64,000 nt of DNA, taken from the NCBI GenBank assembly GCA_020543525.1, contig JAHYIO010000031.1, positions 2,294,001-2,358,000 on the forward strand, given 5' to 3'. This document shows, piece after piece, positions 51,560 through 64,000 of the stretch. Under the pieces are notes generated by a model that was given only the letters and a program-made list of their open reading frames with translations, did not search any database and was not told the DNA's origin. Positions within the stretch are counted from its first letter, which is position 1. Each line of letters opens with the position of its first letter. The position numbers and the translations under genes were made by a program. The DNA is from Coriolopsis trogii. Lineage: Eukaryota > Basidiomycota > Agaricomycetes > Polyporales > Polyporaceae.

Positions 51560-53223
51560 CTAGCAGAAAACCCGCGCAATCCATAGCTTGAATCGCGTCC
51601 ACCAGCCGCCCTGCCAGCCATCCGCGCGACGTCTCGAACCGAGCCACATGGTCCCGGTACCGACTCTGATCTCCTTCCGTCCCTCCTCATCCTGGCCTTC
51701 TTCGATGTCGGTCAGTCGGCGAGAAGCAAGTGTCACGGGGAAGCGGGGAAGTGTATTGCGTGCGATGAAAGGGGGAAAGAGGGTGAGGAGGGTCAAATAT
51801 TCGGGATTGGGTAGGTCCGGCGCAACCCAAGTCCGTAGGTATCCATCAGAATCGGAGAAGTCAGGATTTTGAGGTGGAGGCGCCGGCGCGAATAGGTCAT
51901 CCAGTTCGCCGGAGGGTGTGAGGGGTGTGACCGGTTCGTCTGCTGCTGAGGAGGCAGATGTGGTAAGGTGACTAGCACCCGTCTGAGCAGACGAGTAGGA
52001 TGTGGAAAGGGTCGGTGTATCCAAGAACGGATCGCTGGGCGCCCGAGGACGTCGGGTCTGGGTCGTGGAGGCAATTGGAGGGTGCTTCTGCGACCGATTT
52101 GTGGGGGTGATTTCACTGGGAAGGGGTTGGGATTGTGACCGGGAGTGTATAGGTGACAGAGGGGCGAAGGCTGTATATTGGGCAGCGGAGCTATTCGACG
52201 AGGGAATGCGACTGAGCGATGTCTCTTCAAACGCGAGAACCTGAACAGGACGTCAGTTGACTAGTCCTTGACATAACTGGGGCCGAAATCTTACTCCTTT
52301 CAGTACGTCAATGGCTTCAACCATGAATTCTTTCCCTCTACATGGCGGGGATTGCCGTGTCGGAATTAATCACGCGAGCTGTGGGGATTGTGCGAGGCGC
52401 ACTTACCCTGCTTCCTTGAACACTGCGTCGTCAATCTCCCATTCAATCCTGAATGGCCCTGCTCCGCCGAGGTCCTGAGGGATCACTTGTAGTCGCATGA
52501 GCGCCCACAGGCCATGGAAGAAGGGCTTCGTCCCTGGCATTCCCATTGTACACCAAGTACGGATGAATCGGTCAAGTCGCTCAAAACGCTCCTTCTTCGC
52601 AAGGGGACCTTTCGGATCCGCGCGCGAGTGCGGCATGAGCGAACCGCCGGGCTTCGTCGCATTTAGGTGCGCCTTGAATTCAGCGTCCCTCCGCGCGCTG
52701 ACGCTCGCGTGATACGAGGAGCGTATGGATGCCTGCAGGCGGGCGAACGGGGCACGTTGGCAGGGAGGAAGCGTAGCAAGAGTTTGTGTCATGATTCTGC
52801 CGGCATTATCGTCCTGGTTGTAATACCTGTGGCAATTAAGCTGTCGGAAGGAAAGTGCGAACAGAAGGAAGTTTCATACCATGCTCGGCAATGCTCTGCA
52901 AACTCTTCTAGCTCACTGCGCATGGGACGAGAAGGGGTGTTCGAACGACTGTGCTTGGCAGAAGGCGGCGGGGTCATACGGCTCATCCTCGCACTCCGGG
53001 AGCGGGGACTGTATGGGGAGGTGGGGGATGTTGGTTGGGAAGATGAGGTGGCTCGTATGGGAGACGTCGGGTTCGACGACGACGGTAAGTCATAAAGGAG
53101 TGTTTCCGTAGCATCTTTTTGACCGAGGATCTGAGAGTTTCTGATTGGCAAATTGCTGGTTCTAATGGGCAAAGGCGGTGGGCGCGGGCGTTGGGTCTCC
53201 AGCCGATATGACGGCGCAGTCAT
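51560..53223 (-). CDS. Unknown conserved-looking protein
   Basis: Not recognised. Exons 53223-52880, 52826-52407, 52337-52295 and 52240-51560 sum to 1488 nt (495 residues) with matching phases. Residues 1-100 are Pro/Ser-rich. A folded-looking core lies at about 100-270 (SELEEFAEHCRAWYYNQDD, LDRFIRTWCTMGMPGTKPFF, FRIEWEIDDAVFKEAGGKEF, then MVEAIDVLKGVL). A Ser/Thr/Pro-rich middle follows. The C-terminal part includes DLPNPEYLTLLTLFPPFIAR and an ending with aromatic and basic residues (GGWWTRFKLWIARVFC) that could be an amphipathic membrane-binding helix. The smooth phase agreement of four exons supports a real gene. Function unknown. Confidence 0.75.
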
Positions 53224-56200
53224 GTTGAACAAAGGTAGCTCTCGAGCTAATGATGATTAGGTTGAGTTGACAAAGGTGCTCTAACGATTGAACGAGAGCC
53301 GGAGATATCCTGGAGGCAGGCAAGCAGGAGATAAGGGATGGGTCGGTTAGATGATGTCTCAGGTCAGGTTCGTGGTGGGCAGGGCGGCGGGGCCATGCAA
53401 CGTTGGACGTCGCCTACGCGTGCGTCGTGGTCGCCAGAGAAGATGAGTAGAGGGCTGAGGACGGTTGACTGGGACCGTCGTCGCCGCGCTGCCTCCCCCA
53501 ACGCGGCCATCGCGCCGAGCTGCGCCGAGGGTGAGCTCGGTGCCACGTGCCTCTTTGCCGGCGCTCTTCGCGCGCGTTTACCTGTGATTGGAGCTGCAAC
53601 TTGTCGACAACCACTGTTGAGTGATAAATACTTCCTAACCATCTTCTCCTCCAACCCACCCACCCGACACGTAACGTGGAAGCATATAGACCTGATCATA
53701 AATTGACCGCAATGCCGTGAAGTCTGCCACAAATGACGATCTCTGTCTCCGAGTCATCGTTCGATATTCGATATCGATGTGGCGGGCAAGTCCTTCCGGT
53801 ACGTCTCTGTCCCCCATGGCAAACGCGTCTGTGAGCGCGCTTATACTCTCCAGGCTTTGTTGGGTCGCAGTAGCGTTCATATAGCTCAAATAAAATCTGC
53901 TCATTTCCAGACTGTGACAAGTAGAGTGGCTCACGCGGAGTCGAACAGTCTCTTCATGATTTGCCGCTGTCTTGTGATGACCCTGCCGGCGAGTGCAAGA
54001 GACACACCCGTCTCGTACTAAGCAGCCTCGGCAGTGGCACTGCCTGTCCGCATCGGTATCAACATATAATCCGATCCATGCACGGTTGCTAGGTGCGCTG
54101 CCTTGCTGTACCTGACGCAGTCAACACATCGCTCTAGCAGTCCTTAAACTGCATTATTACTTCGGATTGTTCCATCCGCTGTCAAGATGTAACACAAAGG
54201 TATAAACCGCGCAGTACTCACCCGTTTATACGTCTGTTGCGTTTTCCTAGGCCAAACTCGACGATCAACACCATAGGATGAACCGGATTACTCTCGCGCA
54301 AGGAGGATTTCCTCCGCTGATGATCTGGAATTTCGTCACCTTGAGCCACAAACAGCACTGGCTCTGCCTTCCCTGGGCTGGCCACAACATGTGTGGCTCC
54401 GATTATCGGGAAGAACCAACTGCTCCTCTGTCTGGGCGCGTCTACGTAATGACCGCAATGGCCGCGCCCGAGTCTTCTGACAATACCTCGAGCATCCACC
54501 GCGGTGATAGTACGCTCGACCGTACATCGGCCCCGTCCTTGGAACTCGGTAAGTCTTGTTTAAGGATGTTCCTCGTTACTTCCTCGTGACTTCTTTCGTT
54601 ACATACGCGCCGGCGGTTAACATCAAGCCATGCTTTCATACGGGCTTCGTGGTGCTTCGTGGCTTCGGCCGGCGATGTGCTGGATTAGCTCTACACGAGG
54701 TCCGCCTGTCGTAACCCGGTCCTTCCCGGCGCCATGTTGGGATTCGTCTTGGACATCTGTGACGTACTTGGGCGGTATGTGATTGAGACTATACGGCAAC
54801 ATCTGTTCCTTCTTCTACTTGCCGCGACAGTGCTTGTTCAACATACGGACTAACCATTCGAGGACATCACGAAGTCCTCAGTGATGGTCGGCCTCGTCCA
54901 TGTCATCATGCTACAACCCGTGATGAGGAGCTGACCCAATGTGTCTAGATCCGGCGGTACATATGCCCCTTGTCGAGGACCTCCGACTCGACGCTCCAAT
55001 GTCATATGCAGAGATTCACTCTCCGCGTTAAGCAATCAATGTGGCGTCTCGGCACGTCCGAGGTGTCCAAACGTCCCCATTCAGACAGCACTATTTGCCT
55101 CCGACGCTCTCGATCCGGCTACTAAGCTGTTCTAACCCGACAAGTGTCTACCAGACGTCTCCAGCATCGCCAAGTGACAGGTCCTCCACCGCAACCCGGA
55201 TGGATGCATGTGCACTCTGCAAGGTACGAACAGCTCGCAGACGGTTCTCGCAGCTCGACTGTCATCCTCGCAGGCCGCGTTGTCGTTGATGCTGCGACCT
55301 CGTCTTGGAGGGTTTCACAATGAAAACAAGCGTGCCTGACCCCGTCGCACCGAGTGATGCCCACCCGCACCTCTCCGCGCATCGTGTCGTTGCGTCCTCG
55401 GATATCCGACGCATTTCACGCACATATTGGCCTTCGAATGCAACGCGCACCCGAAAGGGCTTCTTTCATTTCCGATCTCCCCCCTTCGCCTTGTGGCTCC
55501 CGCAGTGGATCGCCTAGAGGTTTGTGTCCACAGACGAGTAGTGGCAGTACTGCGTAGTGTGCCGTCCAAGACTCGACGAATACGGTCTGCGCATTCCGCC
55601 ATGACGGCGGGGTGCGGGAGGACCGTGCGACGAGGACGGAACGCGCGCTACGTTGCTATCGGCCGCCGTGCGCAGATCCTTTGCATGGACGAGACAGGCA
55701 GGGCCCATCCAACAGATCTCGCATGTGCATCGTCATTCTAGGCCAAACCCTACAACAATGAGGTTCTGCGCGTCCATGTGCCGTGCAATACAGACTCAGA
55801 ACCTCGGCCACTCGAGAGAATCGAGGATCTTCGGTGCAGGCTGATAGAGCCTGGAGTCTTGAGCCAAACGCCTCAGGCGCCGGACCTCGTCAAGGAATGC
55901 AAAATAGGGTTTGGAGGCCGGGGTGCCCGTGCCGGAGAATTCATCCTTTGCGGGCCTTTGATACTGCGCGAGCCACTGAACAGAGTTTGGGACATGATAT
56001 GCCTCGCTCCCTTGATCCTTCGCATACAACGGTATCAGTCGCTCAGACTGCCTGCGAGCGCCTGATCCCGTGCGGCTGTTGTCCCATCGCCACATCTGTC
56101 AGACTCTCCGTGGCGGTTGTACGTACGCAGTTCATGCATCGTATTAACATGATGCCCTCCTCTCCTGCTCTGAAAGCACAAGTGAGGGAGAGATGTTGGC

Positions 56201-59200
56201 CATCTTGCGTGGGCAGGCGCGCGTTACGTACAGCCTCCGTTGCAATCCGAGCGGAAATGGGATGGTGTACCGTCTGCGCGCATCGTGCGCTGAGTTCGTA
56301 CCGGGGAAGGACGTTGGCGTGCCTGAGCTGTCCGCCCCCAGGCGTCTGTCTGCAGACACCGTTGGCCAAACCGTCGGTCGTCCCGTGCGCGTGCGCAAGT
56401 ATAGAATTAGAAACGCAAGGACGGGCTTGGCACGTTCTCAAGCCGTGCTTCGGCAGGCCGCAGAAGGCGGGCAGAGGAAGGCGGCTGCGATTGAAAGCGT
56501 GAACGTCCTGAACACGTACGCGGCGCCCGGGGCAAAAGGGGTTGAACTGGAGAAGTTGGGAGAAGACAGAAGAGGGGGTGGACGCGAGGCGTTTGTTGGA
56601 CGCTTGTCATGGGCCTGCGCGTGACGTGCCCTGGCGTCATCGAAGGGCCTCCTCCGCGGATGACGGCGAAGGACAGCGTGTGCTGGTTGCTTGAAAGTCT
56701 GTGTGTCTGAGCCCGTCCTCTCCTCACATCGTTCGCGAGACGAACCGTCCGCCAATTCAGCTCAGCTCGCCGGGAACGAGGGAGCGGGACGGGCGTCGAG
56801 ACGACGTCTGCAGGGTCCTGTTGCCTTCATCAGGCCGGCCCGCAGGCTTCCGAGAGGCACCGTTTGATACATTGCGGCTTGCCCCAGTTTGGCATATCAG
56901 ATCCTTCCGCGATAGCCCTCTCCAGTCCAGAGGGTCGCGGAAGCAAATGGCCACTACAAATCAGGATGACCGCCCGGCCTCTGTAGCCAACTCTCTCGCT
57001 CTCGCTCTCGATCAATACCTCCCGTAGCCGTAACACACTACGAGCCGAATGTTGAGTTGCAGTCTTGTGCGTGTGCAGGCCGCTGGAATTCTAGGAGACT
57101 GTCGTGCAATTGTCGCGCACTTGACATGACCCCCATCCCGGCCTTTACGACACACCAACGGCGACCAAGAACACGAACTGCGCCATAGTACGTGATTGCA
57201 GCCCAGTGATGATGAACAGGGTTTGCATCGGATAACGGTGGGTCTCTCTCCTCGGGCCATGGCATAACCCACTTTTGCCTATCACCCAGCGTCGCACCGC
57301 ATACGCTCCCCTCCTCGGTCTTTTCTCATACGCAGCGGAGGAGACGAGGGGCAGCATGTGGCGTTCGAGCGACCGAGGGAAACACTCGCGAGTCGGGGCA
57401 GCCACGCACAGACCCACGATCGGTGAACCCGATCGACGGGCCCGTACTGATAGACACGGCCGTGCTCATAACCATCCCTTCGCGTTCCCTCGGCCCCTCC
57501 GCTCTCTTTCGTGGGCCGTGTCCGCCAGTACGGTGGCCGCGCAATAGCCTATCGGGATCTCCTTCCCGAGGCACAGAGAAGCAACCCAGTCCTCTTCTGT
57601 GTTTCCCTCCCAGCCCCCCAGTGCCAGCCAACCCCCGCTCTGGGCCTCACGCACAGCCATACCGTATGGTGCGGGCTCTCTAGCGTGGGCAGGGATAATG
57701 GCCTGCGCGCCATTCGGCGAGGGGTCCTCGGCCAATGGGCTTGCGCGTGCGAGTCGATTGGAGGGTGTACGTCCCCCTTATGGAACGCTCTCTAGGAACC
57801 TTCGGGGCCGGGTCATGCATACGCAACCGCGGGTATTGCATACGTGCGCTGTGGGCAAAAGAGGAGGGGTGGAGAGCCATGCACATTCGCATTGGCGCAC
57901 CGGCGGCGGCCTTGCCATTCAATGCGCCGCTCGTCATCTTGACATATCGGCCTCCTTCCTCGGGCATTCGAGCAGGTCTCGTGGATCGCGACGTCGGGTG
58001 GTTCGGATTCGAATTCGATTCTGGAACGCCCACCCTTGTGCGCTGCACTTGAATTTCGTCTCCTCCCTTTATGCCATGCACTCTGTTTGAGCGAGGCACG
58101 CAACACGCAGCAGGGGGGCGCCCACCTGACAGGTAAGGCTGTTACCTGCCGCTGCGTTAGAACGGCAGCGAGAACCACTTCATCACGAACACGAGACGCG
58201 TAGCGAGGAGATGCAAGGACGGAGGGGCTTCGCGCCCGAAAATGTTGGATTGCAACGAGTAGCTGTTGCCATTACTCATCTCCGCAGCACGCCAACGCCA
58301 GGGCGAGAGGGGGACGCGGGTGGTATAGAAGCCGGAGGGACCGAAGCAGGTGTGCCATATGGGCGATAGATACCGATGGGCTGAATGCCTCTGTGCGGCC
58401 CCCCGGGCAACCCCGTGTTCGAAGACCGTGAGGCCTTGAGAGCTTCTGCGGGGAGCATCAGGAGTGGTCCACCGAACTCAAAGAGAAGAATAGACACAAC
58501 AAAGCCTGTGAGGGAAGCGGGCATGTGACGAGGGGGTGCCGGGAATTTGGGCTGTCATGGAGGAAAGAGGCCAGCGTCGATCCTGTCAGGCTGTAGAGAG
58601 GGACAGAGACCGTTGAAGAGAGAGAGACACGTTCCAGCTGAGGGTGAATGGGAGAACGTTATAGACGAGAACTTCTGCCGAGCGAACTGAGCAGCGGGAG
58701 CAGACCACAGAAGCATGGAGTGGTTGAATCTGGAGGGGGCGGTGTCTGTTCGCCGGCTGGCGGTGATCAGTCAAGGAGGGGTAGGGACGCGAGGAGGAGA
58801 AGGAGGGGCGCGTCGGTGGGTCTGTGCGGCGCTGGGCGGAGTGGCTGTTGCGCATAATGCCGGAAAGGTGGAAGAAGAAAAAGTCAGAAATTCATTGAAC
58901 GCCGGAAAGGGTGTTTGGATAGTTGTCTCGAAGGTGGAGATGGAGATTTGGCGAGATCAGTGGTGAGGTCAAGAAGGGAATTGGATCGAAAGTCCGCCGA
59001 GAAGATAACGTCAGCGGGTGCGTGCTGGGGTGGCAGAGAACGCAATGGGTCAATCAGAGTCGGGCGAGGGCAGGTGTCCAATCGGGAGAAACGGCGTGAA
59101 AGTCGGAGCGGAGGGTCGAGAGAACGCAGAGACGGGGGAAGACGAGCGGGTTTCCACGGACTGCAAAGGCCACGAGCAGGGGGAGCCTTTCGAGGCTTGC

Positions 59201-59934
59201 GCACCCACGAGAAGAGATCTGGAGATGAGAGGAGGGTGGGAGGGGAGAGAGATGAGGGGTGAGATTGAATCGACGGTAGGTGACAGGGATGATTGATGTG
59301 AGCGCGGGCGGAAAGAGGACGATTTGTCGGACGTTGAACCGTACGAAGACGGAGAGGGAGCCGGACGAGGCGCGTTCCTTGAGGTTGTCCAGAAGATGGT
59401 GTAATCAGGGTGTAATCCCATCAGGCTGCGCGAAGGCTATAAAGTCCACACACGGTCCGTGCTCGCTAGGACTTGTATCTTTGTGTCTGGACTGTGATCC
59501 ACTCTGCTTGTGCTTCTTGTGTACGCGCACGGCACGTTCGCCTTCGCCCAGCTCCCCGCGCATCGAAGATCAGAGCAGGAAGCGGTGAGCATGATGGACG
59601 GGCGGTGGCCAGGGTGGCACTGTGACTGAGGCCGTCTGCGCGCAGGAGTAAACTCGGGGACAAAGCCGTCGAACAACGACACAAACAAGCTCTTTGGTGG
59701 AGAGCGCGATGGCCCAAACTGCCTGGCTGCCGCTGTCGGCAAGCACCGAACGCCGATCAGAATTTGGTATGTAATGCGTGATCGCGTCTGGAGAGAGCGC
59801 ATCTGCGAGGACTCTCCCTCCGCAACTTCTGCTCTCTCCGCCCATCCTCCTCCCGCCCCCGCCGCCACAGCTCACGCCCGCCGCCCACAGACATCCTCAA
59901 GTCCGCATCCCTCCACAGATCCCGCGACAGGAGC
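53224..59934. other. Long gene-poor region upstream of the CSL gene
   Basis: About 6.7 kb. A 99-codon minus-strand frame at 53635-53934 (FADFTALRSIYDQVYM-like) and an 82-codon minus-strand frame at 58276-58524 (hydrophobic start PASLTGFVVSILLFEFGG, Pro-rich end) are the best isolated candidates; neither has a family match or a clear exon chain. The rest holds short overlapping frames. The last kilobase presumably holds the CSL promoter and leader. Confidence 0.5.
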
Positions 59935-62900
59935 ATGTCTCTCGACTTCCCCCCCTCAGCCCCCCCGCATCCCATCTACTCCCAGCAGGACCTCGACCAC
60001 CCGTTCTCGTCCCTCCCGCCCCCCGACCCCGCACACCAACACTCCTCGTCCCACATGAACATGAACGGCCACGTTCTCGACCGCAACGACTCCATGGACG
60101 TCGCCGATCACAACAGCTACGACATCTTCTCTTCCTCGTCCTCCCAGCGCTACCGCGGGGGCAGCTCTTCCGGGGGCTCCATGCCCTCCTCCTACGGCCT
60201 TGGCGTCGACAACATGTACTCCCACAGTCCGTTCTCAGAGTCCATGCCCCATTTTCACAACCCCAGTCCGAATCCGTACGATCTCATGGGCAGCATGCCC
60301 TCATCATACAGCAGCGGCAAGCCATCGCCTCTGACGCCCAACGATACCGTCGGTCCCCTCCACCATTCGTCCGCCTTCCCTTTCAACAACGGCCAGGAGA
60401 AGAGCTTCCATTCAAATGGTTTTCCCGACCTCGATCGTCGCATGTCCGGCCTCAGCACCGGCAACTACCCGTACGACAACAACGACGATTACAACGGCAT
60501 GAACTCGGGGCTCGGTCTCGGATTCTCTGGTACCAACAATTCCCTCCCCCCCTTCCAGGACATACGCGGTCGCATGCCAGACTCGCGATACCCGTCCACC
60601 ATCCCTCCGTTGTCTCTCCCGTCGCATCTCCAACAAAACCCCGATCATATGTCGGGCATGAGTCCGCACGCTCTGCACTTCCGAGGGGAAGGCAACGACT
60701 TGCATTCCTTCATCCCCAGCCCGCACAACTTTGGACTGGGAATGCCCGGCGTGGAGGACCCCATGTCGCGCGTACGACTCAACGGCCCAGGGGCGGCCAC
60801 GGACCTCCAGACGTTTATTCGGTATGTTCCGTGATCCCTCGCTGACCAACGCGCTCATTAAGCGGACATCTGCCCCGTCTCTCAGTCCCTACTTGGACCA
60901 GTACGTACGGACGCCGAATCGACTCGCGTTCGGCGAGCGCACAGTCATTGTCATGTCCAGTAAGGTTGCCCAAAAATCTTACGGCACGGAAAAGCGGTAC
61001 GTATCATGCGCTCGCGCCCGCGCCCCGCGCCCGCCGAGGTAGCCGACATTCTGACATGCTTTCTTCGACATGTGTAGCTTCCTCTGTCCGCCGCCGACTG
61101 CGATCATGATTGGCAACTCGTGGTGGTCGGATGTTACGCGCCGCGGAGAAGAGCCCAAACTTTGTCCTCCGCGCGTCGTTGTCTCTATTTCCGGCGAGCC
61201 GGCGCCGCAGGAAGGCTCGATCGAGTGGACAAGCGCAACAGGCAAGTCCTTCGACATCAGCGATCCTCCGACCGGGACGACGTACATCGGCCGCTGTGTC
61301 GGCAAGCAACTCTTCATCTCGGATGTCGACGAGAAGAAGAAAAAGGTCGAGGCTCTCGTCAAGATCATGGCTCCTTCGTCCGACGACGAACCGGAGCGCA
61401 TCATTGGCACGTTCCCCAGTCGCCCGATCAAGGTCATCAGCAAGCCGAGCAAGAAGCGCCAGAGCGCGAAGAACTTGGAATGTACGTCTCCCATCGATCC
61501 TTTCCTCTGCCTACCGCGACAGGCAGGTTCGCGGTGGCTGTGGGCCTACTGGAAGCAACTGACCCGTTGCGGCGTTGACAGTGTGTATCAACCACGGTTC
61601 CACGATCTCGCTCTTCCATCGGTTGCGATCCCAGACGGTGTCAACCAAGTACCTTTGCGTGTCGGGCTCCGGCTCGTCTTTCAAGGGCTCGGACGGCGCG
61701 CCCCTCATGGGCCTTGATCAGCGCTCTCGGACGCAGACGCCTTCGTTCATCGCCCGTACGGCGAGTTGGGGTGCGTTGCAAGTGTCGCTCTGAACATGCG
61801 TTTCATATTGACAGTCCCTCGCTAGATCCGTTCATCATGTACATCGTGGACGTCAACAAGCCGGCCGGCGGCGTCGACTCACCTCCCCCTCCGCCTCCCC
61901 AGCCCGAGTACCCCTCCCCGCCCCCAAATGCGATCTCGTTCACGAATAACGGATCGCAGATCCCGGTCTACTATAACCAGACCGTTGTCCTGCAGTGTTT
62001 GACCTCGGGAGTGGTTAGCCCCGTCCTTATCATTCGCAAGGTCGACCATCAGACGACTGTCGTCGGCGGTGGCCTGCAGGAGGGCGCCAAGGGTATTGCT
62101 GACCATTACTGTGCGCCCGGAGAGGTGTGCGGCGACCCCGTGTCGCAATTGCACAAGATCGCGTTCGAGGTATACGACCCCGCCAAGGGTGCACCTGACA
62201 TGGGGACGACCGGTGTTAGCGGTGCGTTCCTCTCGTGCCAAGGCGAGAAGGTCAACACCTTCCGCCCGCTCGAGGGCCGGCAATGGCGGAACCCGCAACA
62301 AGGGCGCGAGTCTGACTCGCCCGACGCGGTCCCCGCCTCTCCGATGGCGACGACGCCGACGTCGAGCACCGGCACCGCGGACTACTTCTCGGGCGGCACG
62401 AACGGGAGCAGCGCCCCGACTTCTCCGGACCCGTCGGACTTCCCTTCCAACGATGGCGGGCGTGTCAAGAAGGGCAAGCGAGGATCGGGTTCTTCGAGTG
62501 GGGGCAGCTCGTTGTTGGGGAAGCCTGTCTCGCAGAAGGGACGGAGCCGACGTCCCACGTCTGCCGGATCCGCTGGTTCGAGCAGGCGCGGCTCGGGCAG
62601 TGACGGGGGCGCATCGTCAGGTGCGCTCTGGCAGGTCGACATTGGGGAGACGAGCGTTTGGACGATCGTCGGGACCGGTGAGTGTTTACGGTCATTGCTG
62701 TTCGTTGGAGCGCATGGGAACTCATTGTGCGCGTTGTTCAGACCAAGTACGGTACAACTTTTACGTGCCCCCGGTACTGTACGATAGCCAGAACTCGGCG
62801 AGCGGGTCGTTCCCGATTCCGTCGAAGCCGGTGACGCCGTTCCCCGGCGTCGTCAAGTACCTCCCGCCCGACCGGGCCTCGGAGGCTCCAAAGGCGAACT

Positions 62901-63154
62901 GCGCGTCGTCGCGCGCGGTGCTGTCGAAGCCGAACCCGCACGCGTCGAAGATGCTCACGCTCTACGGCGAGAACTTCTCGAAGTCGGACCCGGTGACGGT
63001 CTTCTTTGGGTCAGAGCCGTCGCCGTACGTCGAGGTGCGGTGCACGGAGGTGCTCGGGTGTCTGCCGCCAGACTCGGGCAGCACGAAGCGGAGGCCGATC
63101 ATCCTCGTCAGGCCGGATGGGGTCGTGTTCCCGTCGACGACGTACTACCCTTGA
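59935..63154 (+). CDS. CSL-family transcription factor (RBP-J/Su(H)/LAG-1 type; fungal Cbf-like)
   Basis: Nuclear DNA-binding protein of the CSL family, which in animals is the Notch effector. Fungi lack Notch and use CSL proteins in growth, adhesion and cell-cycle control. Exons 59935-60821, 60886-60996, 61078-61481, 61582-61770, 61826-62677 and 62742-63154 sum to 2856 nt (951 residues). Residues 1-295 are low complexity (Ser/Pro/Asn/Gly). The Rel-homology N-terminal domain begins near YLDQYVRTPNRLAFGERTVI and contains QKSYGTEKRFLCPPPT and GRCVGKQLFISDVDEKKKKV. SLFHRLRSQTVSTKYLC is the classic DNA-contact/BTD-entry motif. The beta-trefoil domain holds PVLIIRKVDHQTTVVGGG, DPVSQLHKIAFEVY and FLSCQGEKVNTFRP, interrupted by about 110 residues of Ser/Gly-rich insertion before ALWQVDIGETSVWTIVGTD. 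The C-terminal Rel domain has KMLTLYGENFSKSDPVTVFF. Start ATG opens the long first exon. Confidence 0.94.
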
Positions 63155-64000
63155 TGTTGACGTGCCGCCGCCTCTTTGCCTTTCGCCGTCGTTGTCGTGG
63201 TGCCGTGGACATTGGTCGTCGTGGCTCTTTTGCTTGGGTTGGTGCGCACCCGTACAATGGCGGTGATCGCTTGCTTTCGTGTTGGCATTCATTCATATAA
63301 TGGTCGTCATTTAAATACAGCTCGGGCGTCCGTGCTTGCTTGATTTTACCCCCTCTCCATCTCTATGCCTGCCCCGTCCATATGGTCGCTTTACCCCCCC
63401 CCTCCCCCATCGTCACGTGCATGCATGTCACTCGCCGCGTCGTTTGCATTCTGTCGTACTACGTTCGCTCTACTATCTCCCCCGCTCTGCCTTACGTGTC
63501 GCGCACTAGACTTCCCGCATGTTATCTATGTGTTCAACCTTTACTACTGGATTCATAGGCTATGGACTCTGTTATGTACTTGTACAGTAGACCCCGGTTC
63601 TCTCTCTCTGTTTGCGAATGTATAACGCTCATCGCAACAGCCTGCATGCGCCAGATGGAGGATGCTGGATAAGTCTATAGCATCGCCATGCGCGGATCGA
63701 AGCTGTGGTTAGTCGACGAGCCCGGGCATTCAGCCACTGTGGTGTGGTGGCCGATCGCGTGCGTGCGTGAGGGCGGTTCCTGAACGCGTCACCGCGGTCC
63801 GCCCACGCGCGCGGGCCAGCGCCTTTTTGGCGCGGATTAGCCTGAGCATGTGCATCATCGTCGTCGGCTTCCGTGCTCGACGTGCCGCTGCTCACCTTGA
63901 CATGCAACCTCGACGACGGCGACTGCTCGTACAAGTACCATGACCTCGATCGCATCCGTCCCGTACACACTCTGGCGCCTCTATGTCGACCACCTCGTCA
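63155..64000. other. 3' flank of the CSL gene to window end
   Basis: About 850 bases. Minus-strand open frames run to the right edge and could be the end of a gene beyond the window, but the sequence here gives no family evidence. Confidence 0.45.

Noticed and set aside
58276..58524. 82-codon minus-strand frame with a hydrophobic start and Pro-rich end
   Set aside because: Could be a small membrane protein, but no second line of evidence. Kept only as a note in the gene-poor region.
59778..60845. 355-codon plus-strand open frame overlapping the CSL first exon
   Set aside because: It is the +1 shadow of the CSL low-complexity exon (Pro/Arg/His-rich translation). The CSL frame carries the conserved domains onward.

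Overview
This 64-kb window comes from a filamentous basidiomycete, most likely an Agaricomycete (a white-rot polypore would fit). The genes are GC-rich and cut by many short introns, mostly 50-75 nt with GT..AG ends. The gene set includes a CYP63-like P450, a CSL (RBP-J/Su(H)-type) factor, Yak1, PEX5 and a fused allantoicase-ureidoglycolate lyase. I rebuilt the gene models by hand from reading frame, splice consensus and family motifs. For most genes the exon lengths sum to a multiple of three and give an open frame to the stop. Predicted lengths marked 'about' were not summed exon by exon.

Layout. 1-2068: 3' part of PEX5 (+), open at the left edge. 2763-4017: aldo/keto reductase of the xylose reductase type (+). 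4018-8683: long stretch with no supportable gene. 8684-10071: three-finger C2H2 transcription factor (-) with a 7-nt exon. 11574-14819: hormone-sensitive-lipase-type hydrolase (-), ten exons, divergent from the next gene. 15334-17812: bifunctional allantoicase/ureidoglycolate lyase (+). 19004-20858: methylthioribose-1-phosphate isomerase (+). 21519-22879: secreted SLT-type lysozyme-like protein (+). 23480-26085: PP5-type TPR phosphatase (+). 27083-28090: unknown membrane/coiled-coil protein (-). 28845-31362: CYP63-like P450 (+). 31656-34115: TFIIH subunit Tfb1/p62 (+). 35107-36977 and 37758-39593: tandem DUF4436-type membrane proteins (+). 40144-44279: Yak1/DYRK kinase (-). 44574-45189: proteasome assembly chaperone 4-like protein (-). 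46306-48026: disordered unknown protein (+). 48027-51559: no supportable gene. 51560-53223: unknown conserved-looking protein (-). 53224-59934: long stretch with no supportable gene. 59935-63154: CSL transcription factor (+). 63155-64000: nothing supportable.

The genes do not form one pathway or a metabolic cluster. They are mostly housekeeping genes (peroxisome import, purine-ureide salvage, methionine salvage, TFIIH, proteasome assembly, signalling) with a few accessory ones (P450, lysozyme, DUF4436 pair). I found no new multigene system, CRISPR array, rRNA, tRNA or intact transposon. The most unusual signals are at gene-structure level. One is a 7-nt exon carrying a zinc-ligand codon in the C2H2 factor. 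The other is a DUF4436 copy in which a 10-nt deletion is compensated, in frame, by keeping a 52-nt intron as coding sequence.
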